A stretch of DNA of 64,000 nt, from NCBI GenBank assembly GCA_965153455.1, contig OZ234503.1:3534001-3598000 (forward strand). Direction: 5' to 3'. The notes under the pieces were generated by a model. That model had not been told where the DNA came from. It saw nothing but the letters and a program-made list of their open reading frames with translations, and ran no database searches. Origin of the DNA: Sphagnum compactum (taxonomy: Eukaryota > Bryophyta > Sphagnopsida > Sphagnales). Made by a program: the position numbers and the translations under genes. This document shows, in pieces, positions 1-11,998 of this stretch (within the stretch, counting starts at the first letter, position 1; each line of letters opens with the position of its first letter).

Positions 1-973
1 TGCACCCGTTGAAACCACCATCTTTAGACACATTTTAAACAATGACACATGGGAAAATGGTGCCATGGTGGTGGATGTTGGAGCAAACGTAGGCTATTTC
101 TCAGCCTATGCTACTATGATGGGATGTCGTGTGGCATCTTTTGAACCCAATCCACATCCGCGGCAATTTATGTTAGCCACATCATCTATCCATGATCTAC
201 ATCACACCAAATGGCAAGTTTACCCTGTTGCCATTGGCAGAGAGGTAAGACATTTTTATGTTTTACTTTAGAATTTAAAAAGAAAATAAGGTTGGTCCTT
301 TAATTAAAGCCAAAATAAGTAAGTCTTGCTACAAATTTTGTTTTACATCAATTATAAGTTTTTAATAGGAACACTCATAAATAATGTAAGGGATAATCGA
401 AGGAAAACAAAGAATGCTATTTATTTTCATTAATTATAAGAATGTTATATGGGAATAACTTATATTTTTATGTGTTTTAATTATTTCAAGGTGAGTGGGG
501 TGCAGGAAAATGAGGCGTTGTTTACAACTTCTATTCCATGGGGCGCAGGTCACATTGCAAGACGAATTTTACAACTTGATAATGACTTTGTTAAAGTTCA
601 AGTGATCCCACTCCATAAGCTTGTGAAGGAGGATGTTGTCCTTTTGAAAATTGACACCGAAGGCTATGAAAAAGATGTTATAGAAGGCTCAGAACAATTG
701 TTCAAGAACCATGTTGTACACAATGTTGTTATTGAGGTGAAAAACTTCAATGACCCCGACAAGAGAGATTTCATGCACCATTTGAAAAAAATAGGTCATT
801 TCACCCATGTTTATAGCTACCATGACTCCTATGATTATGATCGAATTAGTTTGGAATTTGAAGACTTGAAGCCTCGCTTCTTTGATGTTACAGATATTAT
901 TGGTAACAAAAAGTACCATGAAAATGTACCTTATGAAGACTTGTGGTTTTGCAAGCAACCCATTTCTTTCTAG
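1..973 (+). CDS. FkbM-family methyltransferase, 3' part (5' end outside window)
   Basis: Two exons are visible, 1-244 (already open at the window edge, reading frame starts at base 2) and 491-973, joined by a GT-AG intron (GTAAG donor after 244, TTTCAAG acceptor before 491). The first exon carries the SAM-binding motif VDVGANVGYFS followed by FEPNPHP. The second carries LKIDTEGYEKDVIEG, the classic FkbM-type post-motif with the conserved KxDxEG. Members are SAM-dependent O-methyltransferases, often acting on sugars or small molecules; the substrate cannot be told from the sequence. The C-terminus ends in LWFCKQPISF and a TAG. The N-terminal part, including any targeting signal or membrane anchor, lies upstream of the window. 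The exons are AT-rich compared with the genes further right. Family assignment is firm, function within it is not. Confidence 0.85.
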
Positions 974-2529
974 ACATATATAACATTGGTTATAACAAAT
1001 GGTTATAACATAATAACATCTTATTTGAAAAGAAGGAAAACCCTTCCAAATTGTCAATTTTTTACAATAAATTCCAATTGGATATACTAGAGGGATGCTT
1101 ATACATTTTTATTATCATATAAAATTTTATGATCAAATTCAACTAAGTTTTCTTTTAGGTTGTAGTTACTTTGTTTACATCATAAAATTGTGGAAGACAA
1201 AACCATACATGCATAAACACAATGCTTGCAAGAAAATTCATTGCACTAAAAAAATTGCTACAAATATTAATTAGTGTTGGTTAGGTTGCAAACCATTGTG
1301 GGTTTAGTTTACCATTGGGCCAATAATGCTAAAATGTTACTTTTAGTATAGCAAACCCAATTTTATGAAGTGAAGTATCTAGTTAATTGATGCTTAATTG
1401 AGAAATTAGGTATGTTTTCTTCTTTTTTAGCAGTTTCAAAAACCACATATCCTAAGAAGAAATTTCATGCACTTGGTCATTCCTATGGTAACAAAAATCG
1501 AACAACTAATAAAAGCTTGTACAAAGATGTAATTAGTCATTGTTCAAAAACACCATAAAACAAGAAAAAAGAGGTATATAGAAATATGCAATTAAACGAT
1601 TAGTTTATTGTTTATAGTTGTTCTAGCTGTTTTGCATAATGGTTGGAGGGCAATGTTAATTTATCACAAACTATTTTTTCTCACTAAATATTGGTTTTGC
1701 TTGTTGCACTTTAGATTTTTCAATATTCATGTTATTCAACAAGGTAAAAGTATGGTGAAGTGTTTTTTATTCAAGGATTGAGGTTTCAATTCTTGTTTCA
1801 TTTCAATTAACTATGTGTAAGGCAGTTAACAATAAATTTTTTTTTGGAACAATGTATAACCAAAGTTGTGAAGTTGCCAATTGACAAAAAAAAAATTTAA
1901 AAAAATGCAATTGAATTAATAAAACTTTCAACCCAACCTTAGGGCCATAGCACAAAAATCGTGATCCACCCCCAAGTTCACGGTAATTCTTAATTAAAAA
2001 GAAATAAGAAAACTAATATCATATCTAAAAATATGAAAGGAGGCAAATACAATGAAGCATAATGGTTCATGAAAAATATTAAATAAGCCAAAATATCATC
2101 TTTCAAAAATCCTCATATAAAAAATAGACCTATTATTATTATTATTATTATTACCTAGGGGGCCAAAATCCCTTATCTACATGCCCATTGTGCAAATTAT
2201 GAATCCATTACGTTCTGGAATTTGTCAAGTACAAGCAATTGTGTCAATTTTGTTGTGTGTCCAGAAATTTTTGGCTTGCCCCAAAATTTCCTCACTGACA
2301 CATTGCTGAGCACAATCCCCCTGTACCAGACCCATTCCAGTAAACAGAATGGTTTTCATTATGGCCTTTTCTGCCCCTTTTTGGTCCTGTTACATGGCAT
2401 AATGTCTTCTTGGATCTTCATGATGTAACCATTGTTCAAAATTCACATGCCCATTCTGTGCAGAATCCAAATGCCTATTTTGTACATTATGACTAGCTTG
2501 AAGTTGTAGCAGAAAGAAACTCTAAATAA
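974..2529. other. AT-rich intergenic region
   Basis: No convincing gene in either strand. The stretch is AT-rich with many short poly-A/T tracts. A perfect trinucleotide microsatellite of the ATT type lies at 2131-2152. The only longer open frame (2222-2428) has no recognisable motif and is judged to be noise. Confidence 0.6.
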
Positions 2530-2555
2530 TTAGGGTTAGGGTTAGGGTTAGGGTT
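2530..2555 (+). repeat. Four tandem TTAGGG units (telomere-like / telo-box cluster)
   Basis: Exact TTAGGG occurs four times head to tail (2530-2553), followed by TTC. It sits about 115 bp before the chosen ATG of the DTW gene, so in the promoter or 5' UTR. Related telo-box words (AGGGTT) in plant promoters are known to bind Myb-type telomere repeat factors and mark genes for translation and growth. The unit here is the 6-base form rather than the 7-base TTTAGGG usual for plant telomeres. Confidence 0.7.
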
Positions 2556-2667
2556 CGTTGATGGGACTGAAGAAGAGCGACAGAGCGAGTGTGGAAGAAG
2601 ACTCGAGATTGCGTTTGCGAAGTGTGCAAGGACTGACTGATTGCGAGAGAAATTAGCCGAGATTTCA

Positions 2668-5586
2668 ATGACGTGCATGTCATTCCTGGCTCGTCGTTCC
2701 TCCTTTCTGCTGCTTTCTGCATCATCATCGTCATCATCATCATCATCTTCTTCTTCTTCTTCTACTCCTGCTTCCCATAGTCTCTCCAGATGTTCCAACT
2801 TTCTGTATACGCGCCTTCCGACGACTCTCCCGCCTCTGTTGACAGCCATAGTAGCAATACCAATGGGTAGACGGCACCGGAGGGTGGAAGTCAGGGCTGA
2901 TTCAGAAGTTGATTTCTTTCTAGACAACAGTGGGCCGGCGGTGAAAGACGAGGAGCTGTTGACCAAGATGTGGCAAGCATTTGGAAGGTCGCAGGAAGCG
3001 GTGCCGTTGCTTGTGAAAAAAGTGATGGAGAATACCAAGAGTTTGGAACAGGAGTTGGGTGAGGAGCTCAAGTTTGGAGGTCCCCGGGGATCTCTTAAGG
3101 TACGTTGTAATGTCTTATTGATCGATTCATTTGTCTGCAATGCAGGTAGCTTTTTTGTACAAAAAAGAAACAGATTATTGTTGATGGTAAACATGGGAAC
3201 GCAAGGAGTTGTCTTTGTTCTTCAGGGACGGCCTGCTGTGGCAGAGAATCAGCGGCATCGGGCATTTTACCACACTCTATCGGATTCTGAGGCAAAACTG
3301 CAGTTCTTTGCTGCTCGCCAAGTTGCCTGTCGAATTCTTGGCAGCCATGGCTATCTATGCCATGACGTGAGTTCTAGATTCTCATCTCTCAAGAATATAC
3401 CTGAAAACTTCTGCTTGACGGTTTGTGAGAATTCTATGCATTGAATTTTGTGGGAAACAAATGATGAGATGCATATTCTGATGTGATGAAAACCTTATGT
3501 GAATGGGAAAGAATCTGTGAATTGGTTTAGTTCTAATGGTTACTTTCTCAACGTGCTGTACAGTGTTGGCTGCCACTTCAGGACTGTATGTGTGCAGCCT
3601 TACCTGCGGGCACCTCCCTTTGGCAGGGCGTCCAACTCTGGGTTTACATGCACCCTAAAGTAAGAGACCAAAAGACTCACCTGGCACAGACTAATTGGTG
3701 CAATTTCTCGATAAACACATAGCAGGAGATTTGTTCACATTGTTCACCTGGCTGCACACAAAACATATGACATATGTGATGGAAAGGGTATGAGTGGTTA
3801 ATACTGCAATTGTTGAGGTTCTGGGTTTAAGGTGTATGTTGCAGGAAGTCTGTACATGTTGTTGGCCTCTTGTTCTCTTAAGAATATTTCCTGACCAATG
3901 TCCATGGCAGGATTTTCTTCGGAAAAATAACACAGGCAAGCTCTTGTGGCAAGCACTGGGAAATGGGGCTCGACTGTGTATCTGTGGCATTGAACAACAT
4001 GAAGATGTGATGTGGGCTGCCTTCCAGGAGGCAGGTTTGGTGCTCCTCTTAAACTGTCATAGACTTGTTCTGTAGCTAGTCAAACAGGTCTGCCATAATG
4101 TGTGTGAATACACATTGATGCTTACCCTCTTACCCTGATGCAACAGTTAGTTATTTTAAGGGCCAATTTGCTCTTGTAGACCTGTATCAAGCTGCTCGTT
4201 TGAAATACTGGGTTGGAAGGACAGAGGCTGAGAGTTGGGGTCATACATTCCAATTTTGAGGACAATCAGCCAGCATCTTTTGGTCATGTGATCTGATGCA
4301 CATTCTTTATCCCTCTCTCTAGAAATCACGAGCTATCCTCACCTTTTGATAACCTGTTTCCTGCTGTACCTCTGTTTTCCACTGTGGGTGTGGGATCTGT
4401 AGCTGCAAGGAGACAACAATTGATGGCTCTTTCATTTGATATCCACAGGGAGGGATCTTGTCTGGTGTGTTTATCCTGTGAGTAATGGATTTGACTATGA
4501 GGTGAAATCAGTAACAATCCCTGAGGATTTTGCTGCATCAAACAAGGAGAAACAGAATGTAAGTTTTTGGACATGAATCTTGGAGATAGGTAGCATAAAT
4601 AAGTAAATACTTTGTCAGGCCTTTCTGTAATGTTCAACACTTCCATGCAGAGGTTCTGATGCTGAATGTATCTTGATGTCTCCCAGGACTGTTGTACTCA
4701 GATATGTGTAGCTGTGCGTGTGACCAGAACAAACAAACAAACAAACATGTACACACCATGTTAGATGTGAAGTGAGCTATCTTTTTCCTTGGTGGGTACA
4801 TGATAGGATAATCAAGCACATAAGCTACACTTCATTTTAATTGATGGAACCTGGAGCAACTCCAAAGCCATGGTCAGCCGTCTCCAGGTTGGTCTCTTTC
4901 TGTCTCCTGTTGTGCGGTATGCATACACTGGGCAGGATAGTGCAATTTAGAGCTGCCCCGACAGAGTTGGGTTCCAGTAGTGTTGCATCCAGGAATAGTA
5001 GCTGTTTCTACATGCATGATGTCAACAAACTTGGGTGCACAGATGTAGAATGAGGGTTAGAGACTTGTAATGGTAACAGCAATTGAACATATATCTTGAT
5101 GTAGGACCGAGCTGGCCTTCTGTGGAATGGGAAAGAGATACCATGTCTTGCACTTTCACCAGATGCTCTATCAGCAATGCATGGTTTGCGGTGAGCCCTG
5201 CTTTATCTTGTTATTGTCTTATATAGGTATCTTGAAGCTCATGTAAGAGGAATGAGTCCTGGGGTCGGTTAATGCAATGTATGCAATTGTCTGAGGTGTC
5301 ATTGTATGAATAAACACAGAAGTGCTTTCCCCTCAGCAATGATATATTTCTTTTTTTGGTTGGCAGGCCACAGCCTTCAATTGAAAGAACCTGCACAGCT
5401 GCTGCAGCTGCACAATTACTTCGGGAACTTCATGAATGCAATCCCCAAGCGACTCATGGCCTGGACAAAACTGCAGATGCAATTGACAATTCGATAGAGT
5501 GCCTTTCTGATGCCTTAGTTGGCAGACGCCGCCGGGTAGGAAGACCTACTGTCCGTACCCGCAGACAGGAGTTACGGATACATTGA
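2668..5586 (+). CDS. DTW-domain tRNA-uridine aminocarboxypropyltransferase (TapT/DTWD type)
   Basis: Eight exons give a closed frame of 423 aa: 2668-3099, 3226-3366, 3564-3659, 3911-4034, 4449-4558, 4825-4887, 5105-5190, 5367-5586. All junctions are GT-AG and in phase. The domain signatures are the cysteine cluster CHDCWLPLQDCMC (spanning the exon 2/3 junction), then LWVYMHPKDFLRKNNTGKLL, and the DxTW-type motif as IDGTWSNSK in exon 6, and a C-terminal TCTAAAAAQLL helix. The family transfers the aminocarboxypropyl group of SAM to tRNA uridines (acp3U). The N-terminus (residues 1-60) has Arg/Ser-rich character and a run of about 14 serines from a TCA/TCT repeat, which fits an organelle transit peptide (inference). 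An in-frame TTG lies upstream at 2641, but the first ATG is at 2668. The C-terminal tail is Arg-rich (GRRRRVGRP). Confidence 0.88.
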
Positions 5587-6157
5587 CATGTGTTATAGCT
5601 TGATAATGAGGTTTTACATCTCATTGCCATTACTACATGAATGAATGGCTGTACATGAAGAGTAAATCTCATTCTTACTTTTGCCTTGATCAAGAAAAAC
5701 TGTCTTGACAATCCTTTTGACAGGAAAAGTTTTCTGGGTCACACAAGCTGTATTAGCCCCATAATAAAACCTGGGTCTAGTAAGTGAGAATGGGTAAAGC
5801 AATGAGTTCTGGAATACCACTGAGAAATCCTGAACATGCATGCTGACAGATTTACTGACTGCTGACGGAACTTTGTTATAGCAGTGTTCACTGGACACCC
5901 ATTAATATTTGGAACCTTGTAGAGATTTTCGATACCTTTTGGTGTACAAATATTCAGAGAACAACATTGAATACTAAGTGAAAAAAAAGGTATTTTTGTT
6001 CAAGTCCTCAATTCCTTAAAAGTTTGTTTTTTGGTTCTGTTACAACTCTTGACATGTACAGGCCCTGTCCACTAGAGTTTCCTGTAGCTACTGTGATGTT
6101 ATGTTTGGCCTGCCAGGAGAACGCATTTCATGCAAAAATGACACTTTTGGGGAATTT

Positions 6158-6346
6158 TGCACTTTGCATCCACCAAGTTTTGCCCTTTGTATACACCAAG
6201 TTCTTCTGCATGGGGCATCCACCAAGTTATTTACTCTTGTACTCACCAAGTTCTGCACTTGGCATCCACCAAGTTATGCTCATTGTTGCATTCACAAGTT
6301 GTGTACTTCACATTCACAATGCTCTGAGCTTGGCATCCACCAAGTC
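6158..6346 (+). repeat. Degenerate minisatellite with CATCCACCAAGTT core
   Basis: The word CCACCAAGTT or a close variant (ACACCAAGTT, CTCACCAAGTT, ATTCACAAGTT) recurs about every 25-30 bases, roughly seven times. Several copies read CTTGGCATCCACCAAG, which can form a small hairpin (CTTGG/CCAAG). It lies between the DTW gene and the ICP55 gene. No function is evident; open frames across it are an artefact of the repeat. Confidence 0.7.
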
Positions 6347-6576
6347 TTAACATTGGCAAGCAACTCCCTCTAGAGCCATCTCAAGCTGCATCATGGCACT
6401 ACTAAAAGAACTGCTTCAAGGCTTGCAGGTTTTCTTCCAGAGAGATGACAACCCAGTTCTCTGAAGCGTGGAAGAAACCAGCAACCCTAAAGAGTCAACA
6501 CGTCGAACAAGGCAAGCAGCGGTAGAGGGCACACACACAAGGGGCGACACCGACCGACCTTACACATGGCTGCTGC

Positions 6577-6729
6577 ATGGAGGCGAGCGTTTTCGCTGCA
6601 TCGCCTCTTTTTCATGCAGCAATCTGTTGTTGTGGTAAGTTCTAGTGTTGTGACGAAGTTCTCTCATGAGATCGCAAGCTGTAGGAGGACTTTGTATCGA
6701 GCTAGCTTCTTCCTTGAGTGTATGGGAAG

Positions 6730-6778
<49 letters not shown>

Positions 6779-9700
6779 TGGTGAGCGTAGCTATGCAAGA
6801 GAGCAAGTATCTAGTGATCCAGGCTCGGTGTCTGATGGGTTGTCGTGAGTAGAATCTTGAATGGCAGCAGATTTCTTCTCGGGGATATTCTCGCTCTAGA
6901 TGGGTGTCTCCGTTTGATGCAGGCCAACCGACTCATGAATCGCACCCTGAGGTACTTGCTCTTTTTCTTTTGTGGTGTTGTTGCATGCGGGTTTGTGTGA
7001 AATTTTTCTTTGAAAACTGTTGTTGTGAAGGTCGCGAGGCCGTTCTCTGGATCACGTTATATGAAATTGCCTAATGATCGATGGTCCGGTTCGGCTGCGG
7101 GGGGCGAGGGATGGCTGCAGCTGCTCTCAGCTCAGGAGATTTTCCCGGGGATTTCTGTTTCAGATTTTGCACAAAGGAGGAAGGCCTTGAAGTCCTACCT
7201 GCCCACAGAGAGCATGGTCATTCTAGGATCAGCTACTGTGAAGCAGATGACAGAAGTGGTACCATACCCATTCAGACAAGATGCTGACTACCTGTATTTC
7301 ACCGGTTGTCAGCAACCTGAGGGCCTTGCTGTGCTTGACGATCAGACTGAATTGTGCATGTTCATGCCTGAACATGATACCGAGGTACTGCAAACCATGT
7401 GGGGATGGTGAGTGAAAATTTCATGTTTCATGTTTGGCAAGTTGGAGTTAGTATATCAATCAACTGACTTCAGGGAACAACAATATCAATGCTCAGCATA
7501 TCTCTTGTGAAATGAGCTCTTAGGCATAGAACATACAATCAAACTGCAGAAGAGGTTACGTGGTGGTTCCCTGTTGAACTTGTTTCAGACTCTTTTGGAA
7601 TTTAAGGTTGCAGAGATAAGGGATCTGGATATTCCAATGTCATTCATTCTTTCCCCCACTAACTTTATGCAGTCATGCTCAACAAGTGTTGGATGCTAGC
7701 TTAAATAAAAAGAAACCTGATTTTCGCAGACGGAGGCATGGGCTGGTCATGCAGCAGGCACAGAGGAGGCTATTAGAGTTTTTGGAGCGGATTGCAGTTA
7801 TCCACTGCAACTTCTTTCAGAGGTATCTCCTGTGCTCTTGCTTGTTGACTCGTCACTTGTTTGAATTGATCATCAAGCCCTGTGAAAATCCACATATTTC
7901 TGCACATTTGCATTCAGCAAGAGAGTACAGGAGTTGAGTGTGTTGCTAATAGATAATTTTGACATGGTGCAGATTTTACCACAATTTATAGCACGAGCAA
8001 AGGCAATATATTGTGACCTTGGGTTCCTTAATCCAATTGTGGGAGAACTACCACAGTTTCAAGAGGCCATTCAGCAGGGTAAAGTGCGGAGTCTTAACAA
8101 GTATTCCCAGTTAGTGCGCTGGGTTAAATCATCTGCAGAACTTGAGCTTATGCGTCAGGCTGCAGCCATTACCAGCAAGGTTTGCTTAGGGTGTCACCCA
8201 TCCTGTGTTTCCTTTTGCTCATACTGGCCATTGGTTTTGAGAAGCTCAAGATATTTACGGATGTGGATTAGGATTGATTGTTTAGACCTCGGCAATTGTA
8301 TTCCTTGCCTTCCATGACTCAATTATGCACGCTTGTTTCTCATGTCCAAGCAGTGGCACGCACAGTGCCCTTTGCAAATATGAGAATATGTCTTCTAGCA
8401 CGGAGGTTTTCCTGTCCTATTGCTGAGGGGATAGAGAGCCTGAAAAATTCATTGATGTGCAAACTGCCTGAAGAGGTGTGCTATGATGTGCTTGAGCAGG
8501 CTATGTTGCAGAGCATGAAGGTCTCTAGAGTGTACTGTCATGAACATTTGCTAGCAGCCACAGTGGAGTATGAGTGCAAGATAAGAGGAGCGCAGCGCAT
8601 GGCGTAAGGATGACTGTCTCCTTTCTCTTGTGATTTGTAAATGTTTATGTGTGGAGTTGAAGTTCCTAATACCTGCTAAGATATTTTCAAGAGGCGGATA
8701 ATGCCATCAGAAGCTTTTGTCAGGAATGAGGTTCCTCTTTTGCAAAAGGATAACAGCGATGAAATAAAATATGGCATGCATTGAGTTCAGACCAGCAGAG
8801 GGGTAATGGAATGCCTGATATATTGACAGCCTATTGAGTAGTTTTATCTTAGACGGGTCAGTGCATCACTAAGAAGCAAGACAGACTTTCTGAGTGGTTT
8901 TTGGGGTTGTGGAAACCATGGGAGGCAGCTGGTAAGGGAGAAAGTTTTTAATTGTGAACCAACCCATAGTCACTAGAGAACAGTTGGGGCACCTAAGTGA
9001 GATGTGACCAAGCCTGCGATGAAGAGATCTTTGTAGTTTTCTGACCGGTTTTTCTGACAATTTGGTGTCTGTATATTTTCTATCAACAGGTTCCCATCGG
9101 TTGTAGGTGGGGGAACAAATGGAAGCATTGTTCACTATTGTCGTAATGATAAGCCAGTACTTCCAATTTCCATCAAACAGTGTTGAGCTTGTCTTGCAAT
9201 TTGCTTAGTTTTGTACCACACCTTAGCACTTGGTGTATCTAGGCATGGAGTGGTCGTGTGATGAGTCATTTGCATTGAAAGGAGGGCCCTGTGTTCATGA
9301 GGACATTGCAAGCTGGTTCTGGAAATGTGCATACAACACTAAATTTTGACTACTGTTCAGTTTGAGTATCCAGTCAATCCTTAAATTTTTTCGCAGAGGG
9401 GTGAGTGCATTCTATGTATGGTGCTGATAGATGGTGTTGACTAGCATGGTTATGTTTCTGTGATTTTGTGTTTCTCTCATGAATGTTTGATGTTGTTTTA
9501 TGTATCCCTGCACCCTAATAAGAGTGATGTGAAAATTTTACTGACGCCTGCACATCAACTTTGACCTTCCTGTTTCTGCTGGTCTAAGTTTGCCTGTTAT
9601 GGGTGTTGGGTTGCAATAAGCAGATTGATGACAAATCTCTGGTGCTCATGGATGTGGGATGTGAGTTTCACGGGTATGTCAGTGACATGACTCGTACCTG

Positions 9701-11998
9701 GCCACCTTGTGGCACCTTCTCCCCTACACAGGTTTTTTTCATCTCCCTACCACCCCTGGACTTTGCAGTTCTATATGTGGATTGTTGAGCATATCAATAA
9801 GGAGTATCATGCAGCTACTTAGGGTTTAAAGAGAAGATTGTAGCTGTTATCTTCAGGAATGCTTTTCTAATTGTGCTTTAAATGCTCCTAGAATGTGACA
9901 TCAGTCTGGATTTGAATTGTTACCTCAGTTCTAAGTTGTTTGTGAAGGTCTTTGCACTCTGGATCAAGTAAAACAAAAGCTTCACTGCATACTTACAGAC
10001 AGTCAGCTCATTAATCAACTTGTTTAGGTACACTATCACTTGCAGGATCAGCAGGTGCTATCAAACATCAGTATGGTGGACTACCATTTACTTTATCTAA
10101 CCCAACGTGGAGGTGCTTTTTTTATGTAAATTCTTGTATACTATTAAAGAGAACTTTGAACATGTATTCCTCCCGTTGTTCTTGAACATGGACTGCTGAT
10201 GCCATCTGTGGTGTGTTTTGTATCTGGGCATTGGGTTCAGAGAGAAGTATATGAAGTTGTGCTAGATGTTATGAAGGAGTGTTTCAAGATGTGCAAGCCT
10301 GGTCTTACCCTATCGCAAATTCACCAGCATTCTGTAAGATAGTTATAACTATCTCTATTTGCTTTCTCTGCAGTGGTGCCCATGTGAGGCAGGTCTCACA
10401 CAGGCATCGTCTCACATTGTCAGATGTTAATGGCACACTTCAGGAAGTGTTCATATCTTCAGCTTCCTATGTGTCTGAACAATGAGGAGGGTTGTCAAAT
10501 TGTTTGGATGGTTTCGTATGTGTGAATACATTGGTCTTTCACTAGGGGATTATTGAGGTTTTTCCCATATTTCACTGCTCCAAGGTATAGGTTTGTAGCC
10601 TAATCTGTAATTTGGAGCAATAAGTGGAAGCAATTGATGTGGGCATTTGCAGGTTATGTTGCTCTGGCAAGGCCTTGTGCAACTGGGACTTGCACAAGGC
10701 AATTTTGATATACTTCACTTTTATGAATTTAACCGTACTCAAGTTGGTGAGTCTCTGTTGAGGCTCTCTCAGTGTTTGTCTTGCTCTGGCACCTGGCTTC
10801 AAAGTGCTTGTGGTTTTACCCCATTGCATCCATTACTGTTTCTTTTCTGCCCTTTCACTACTTTCATCCTTGGTCTCCATCTCCTGGTTCTGAAAATTAA
10901 GGGTTTGGTCTGTGGCCACCAGGCTACAGCAAGCAATGGGTCATGGCCACACTTTCCTATAGCCTGGACAAGAGCATTACATATGTGCACATCGCACAAA
11001 AGGTTTGAGTTTCAGTACAATGTGATTCTGGTGGCAGGACACTACTTGGGTATGGATGTGCATGATTGTTCTACTGTCAGCCTGGATCGGCCTCTCGAGC
11101 CTGGTGTGGTAAGAAATCCTGTGCAAGGAGTCTTGTAGACCCACCTCTTCTGATTCTTTGTTTTCTCCTGTCAAACACTCGCAATGAAATTGTGAATTTT
11201 GGTAGAATGAAAAGTGTTTAGCTTTTGCATGAATTTCTGGAAGCGAATTATTCAGACATTGCCGTTTCATAAGTACATTCACAATTGGTATCAGACTTCA
11301 ACCTTTTTTGTGAACAGGTGATCACCATTGAACCAGGCTTGTACATTCCTGTCAAACCAGGCATTCCTAAAAGGTGTGGTTCCAATGATGGCCTTTTCAG
11401 AATAGCCTTACTGAGAAGAGTCTTCCATGTTTGTTTTCACCTAGGCTTGGAATTCGTGAGGACCAGACATGACATGGACTTTGCCTTGATCACTGCATAT
11501 TTGTGCAACTTGTTTGAGCAACTAGATACATATCGGTACTGTGAAGGGGTGCTGCTGTAAATGCAGGTTCCAGGGTATGGGGATTAGGATTGAGGATGAG
11601 GTTTTGATCACAAGATCAGGACATGAGGTAAGTTCTGTTCCATGCAACACCCATCACATACAATCGTCACAGTAGGTCCTTGCACCACTTTCTGCTGAAA
11701 GCCTGGGTATGTCTGATGTAACTCTACTATTCAGAATCTTGGTTGCCTGGGGGACAGCCATGAGACATTTAGAGAGTACAAGGAGTTTATGTGAACAAAA
11801 GTTAAAAGTGATTTGAGTATGATGGTTGCTTGGAATCAGTCTTAAAAGATTTGCAATGATGGTTGTTGCATGGGGCAGGTGCTAACAGCTTCAGTGCCTA
11901 AAGAGATTGCAGAGATTGAGGCATGGTTAGGACAAAGCAAGTCAAATGATTCAACTCCTGTAAGAACATTTGTCAGTGAAAAACCAACTGAGTCATGA
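6577..11998 (+). CDS. ICP55: ICP55-type Xaa-Pro aminopeptidase (intermediate cleaving peptidase, mitochondrial)
   Basis: Fourteen exons form a closed 504-aa frame: 6577-6634, 6923-6951, 7031-7384, 7730-7822, 7973-8179, 8500-8603, 9090-9156, 9624-9731, 10241-10333, 10653-10746, 11038-11108, 11318-11373, 11567-11627, 11879-11998. The family is an M24B metallopeptidase that removes one N-terminal residue from proteins already cut by the mitochondrial processing peptidase, stabilising them. All expected metal ligands are present: two Asp in LMDVGCEFHGYVSDMTRTW, His in GHYLGMDVHD, Glu in TIEPG and Glu in IRIEDE. The N-terminal aminopeptidase-P domain shows VPYPFRQDADYLYFTGCQQP. The start is uncertain: ATG 6566 opens a frame that looks more like a mitochondrial presequence (MAAAWRRAFSLHRLFF) but is out of phase at the GTAAGT donor after 6634, whereas ATG 6577 is in phase with exon 2 (QPTHESHPE, conserved in the family as I recall it). 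Confidence 0.88.
6735..6776 (+). repeat. (GA)n microsatellite in first intron of ICP55
   Basis: About 20 uninterrupted AG units. It lies in the first intron of the ICP55 model; read as protein it gives an Arg-Glu repeat, which is not taken as coding. A second GA tract of similar kind lies upstream of the FBPase gene. Confidence 0.9.

Noticed and set aside
2530-2555. Interstitial telomere as chromosome-end relic
   Set aside because: Only 26 bp inside a gene leader with ordinary genes on both sides; a promoter telo-box cluster is simpler.
2493-3194. Minus-strand frame with Asp/Glu run
   Set aside because: Mirror of the serine-coding TCA/TCT repeat of the DTW gene; no independent support.
6158-6346. 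CRISPR-like spacing of repeats
   Set aside because: Repeats are degenerate, there are no unique spacers of fixed length and the genome is eukaryotic.
6666-6848. Arg-Glu repeat protein
   Set aside because: Product of the GA microsatellite in ICP55 intron 1.
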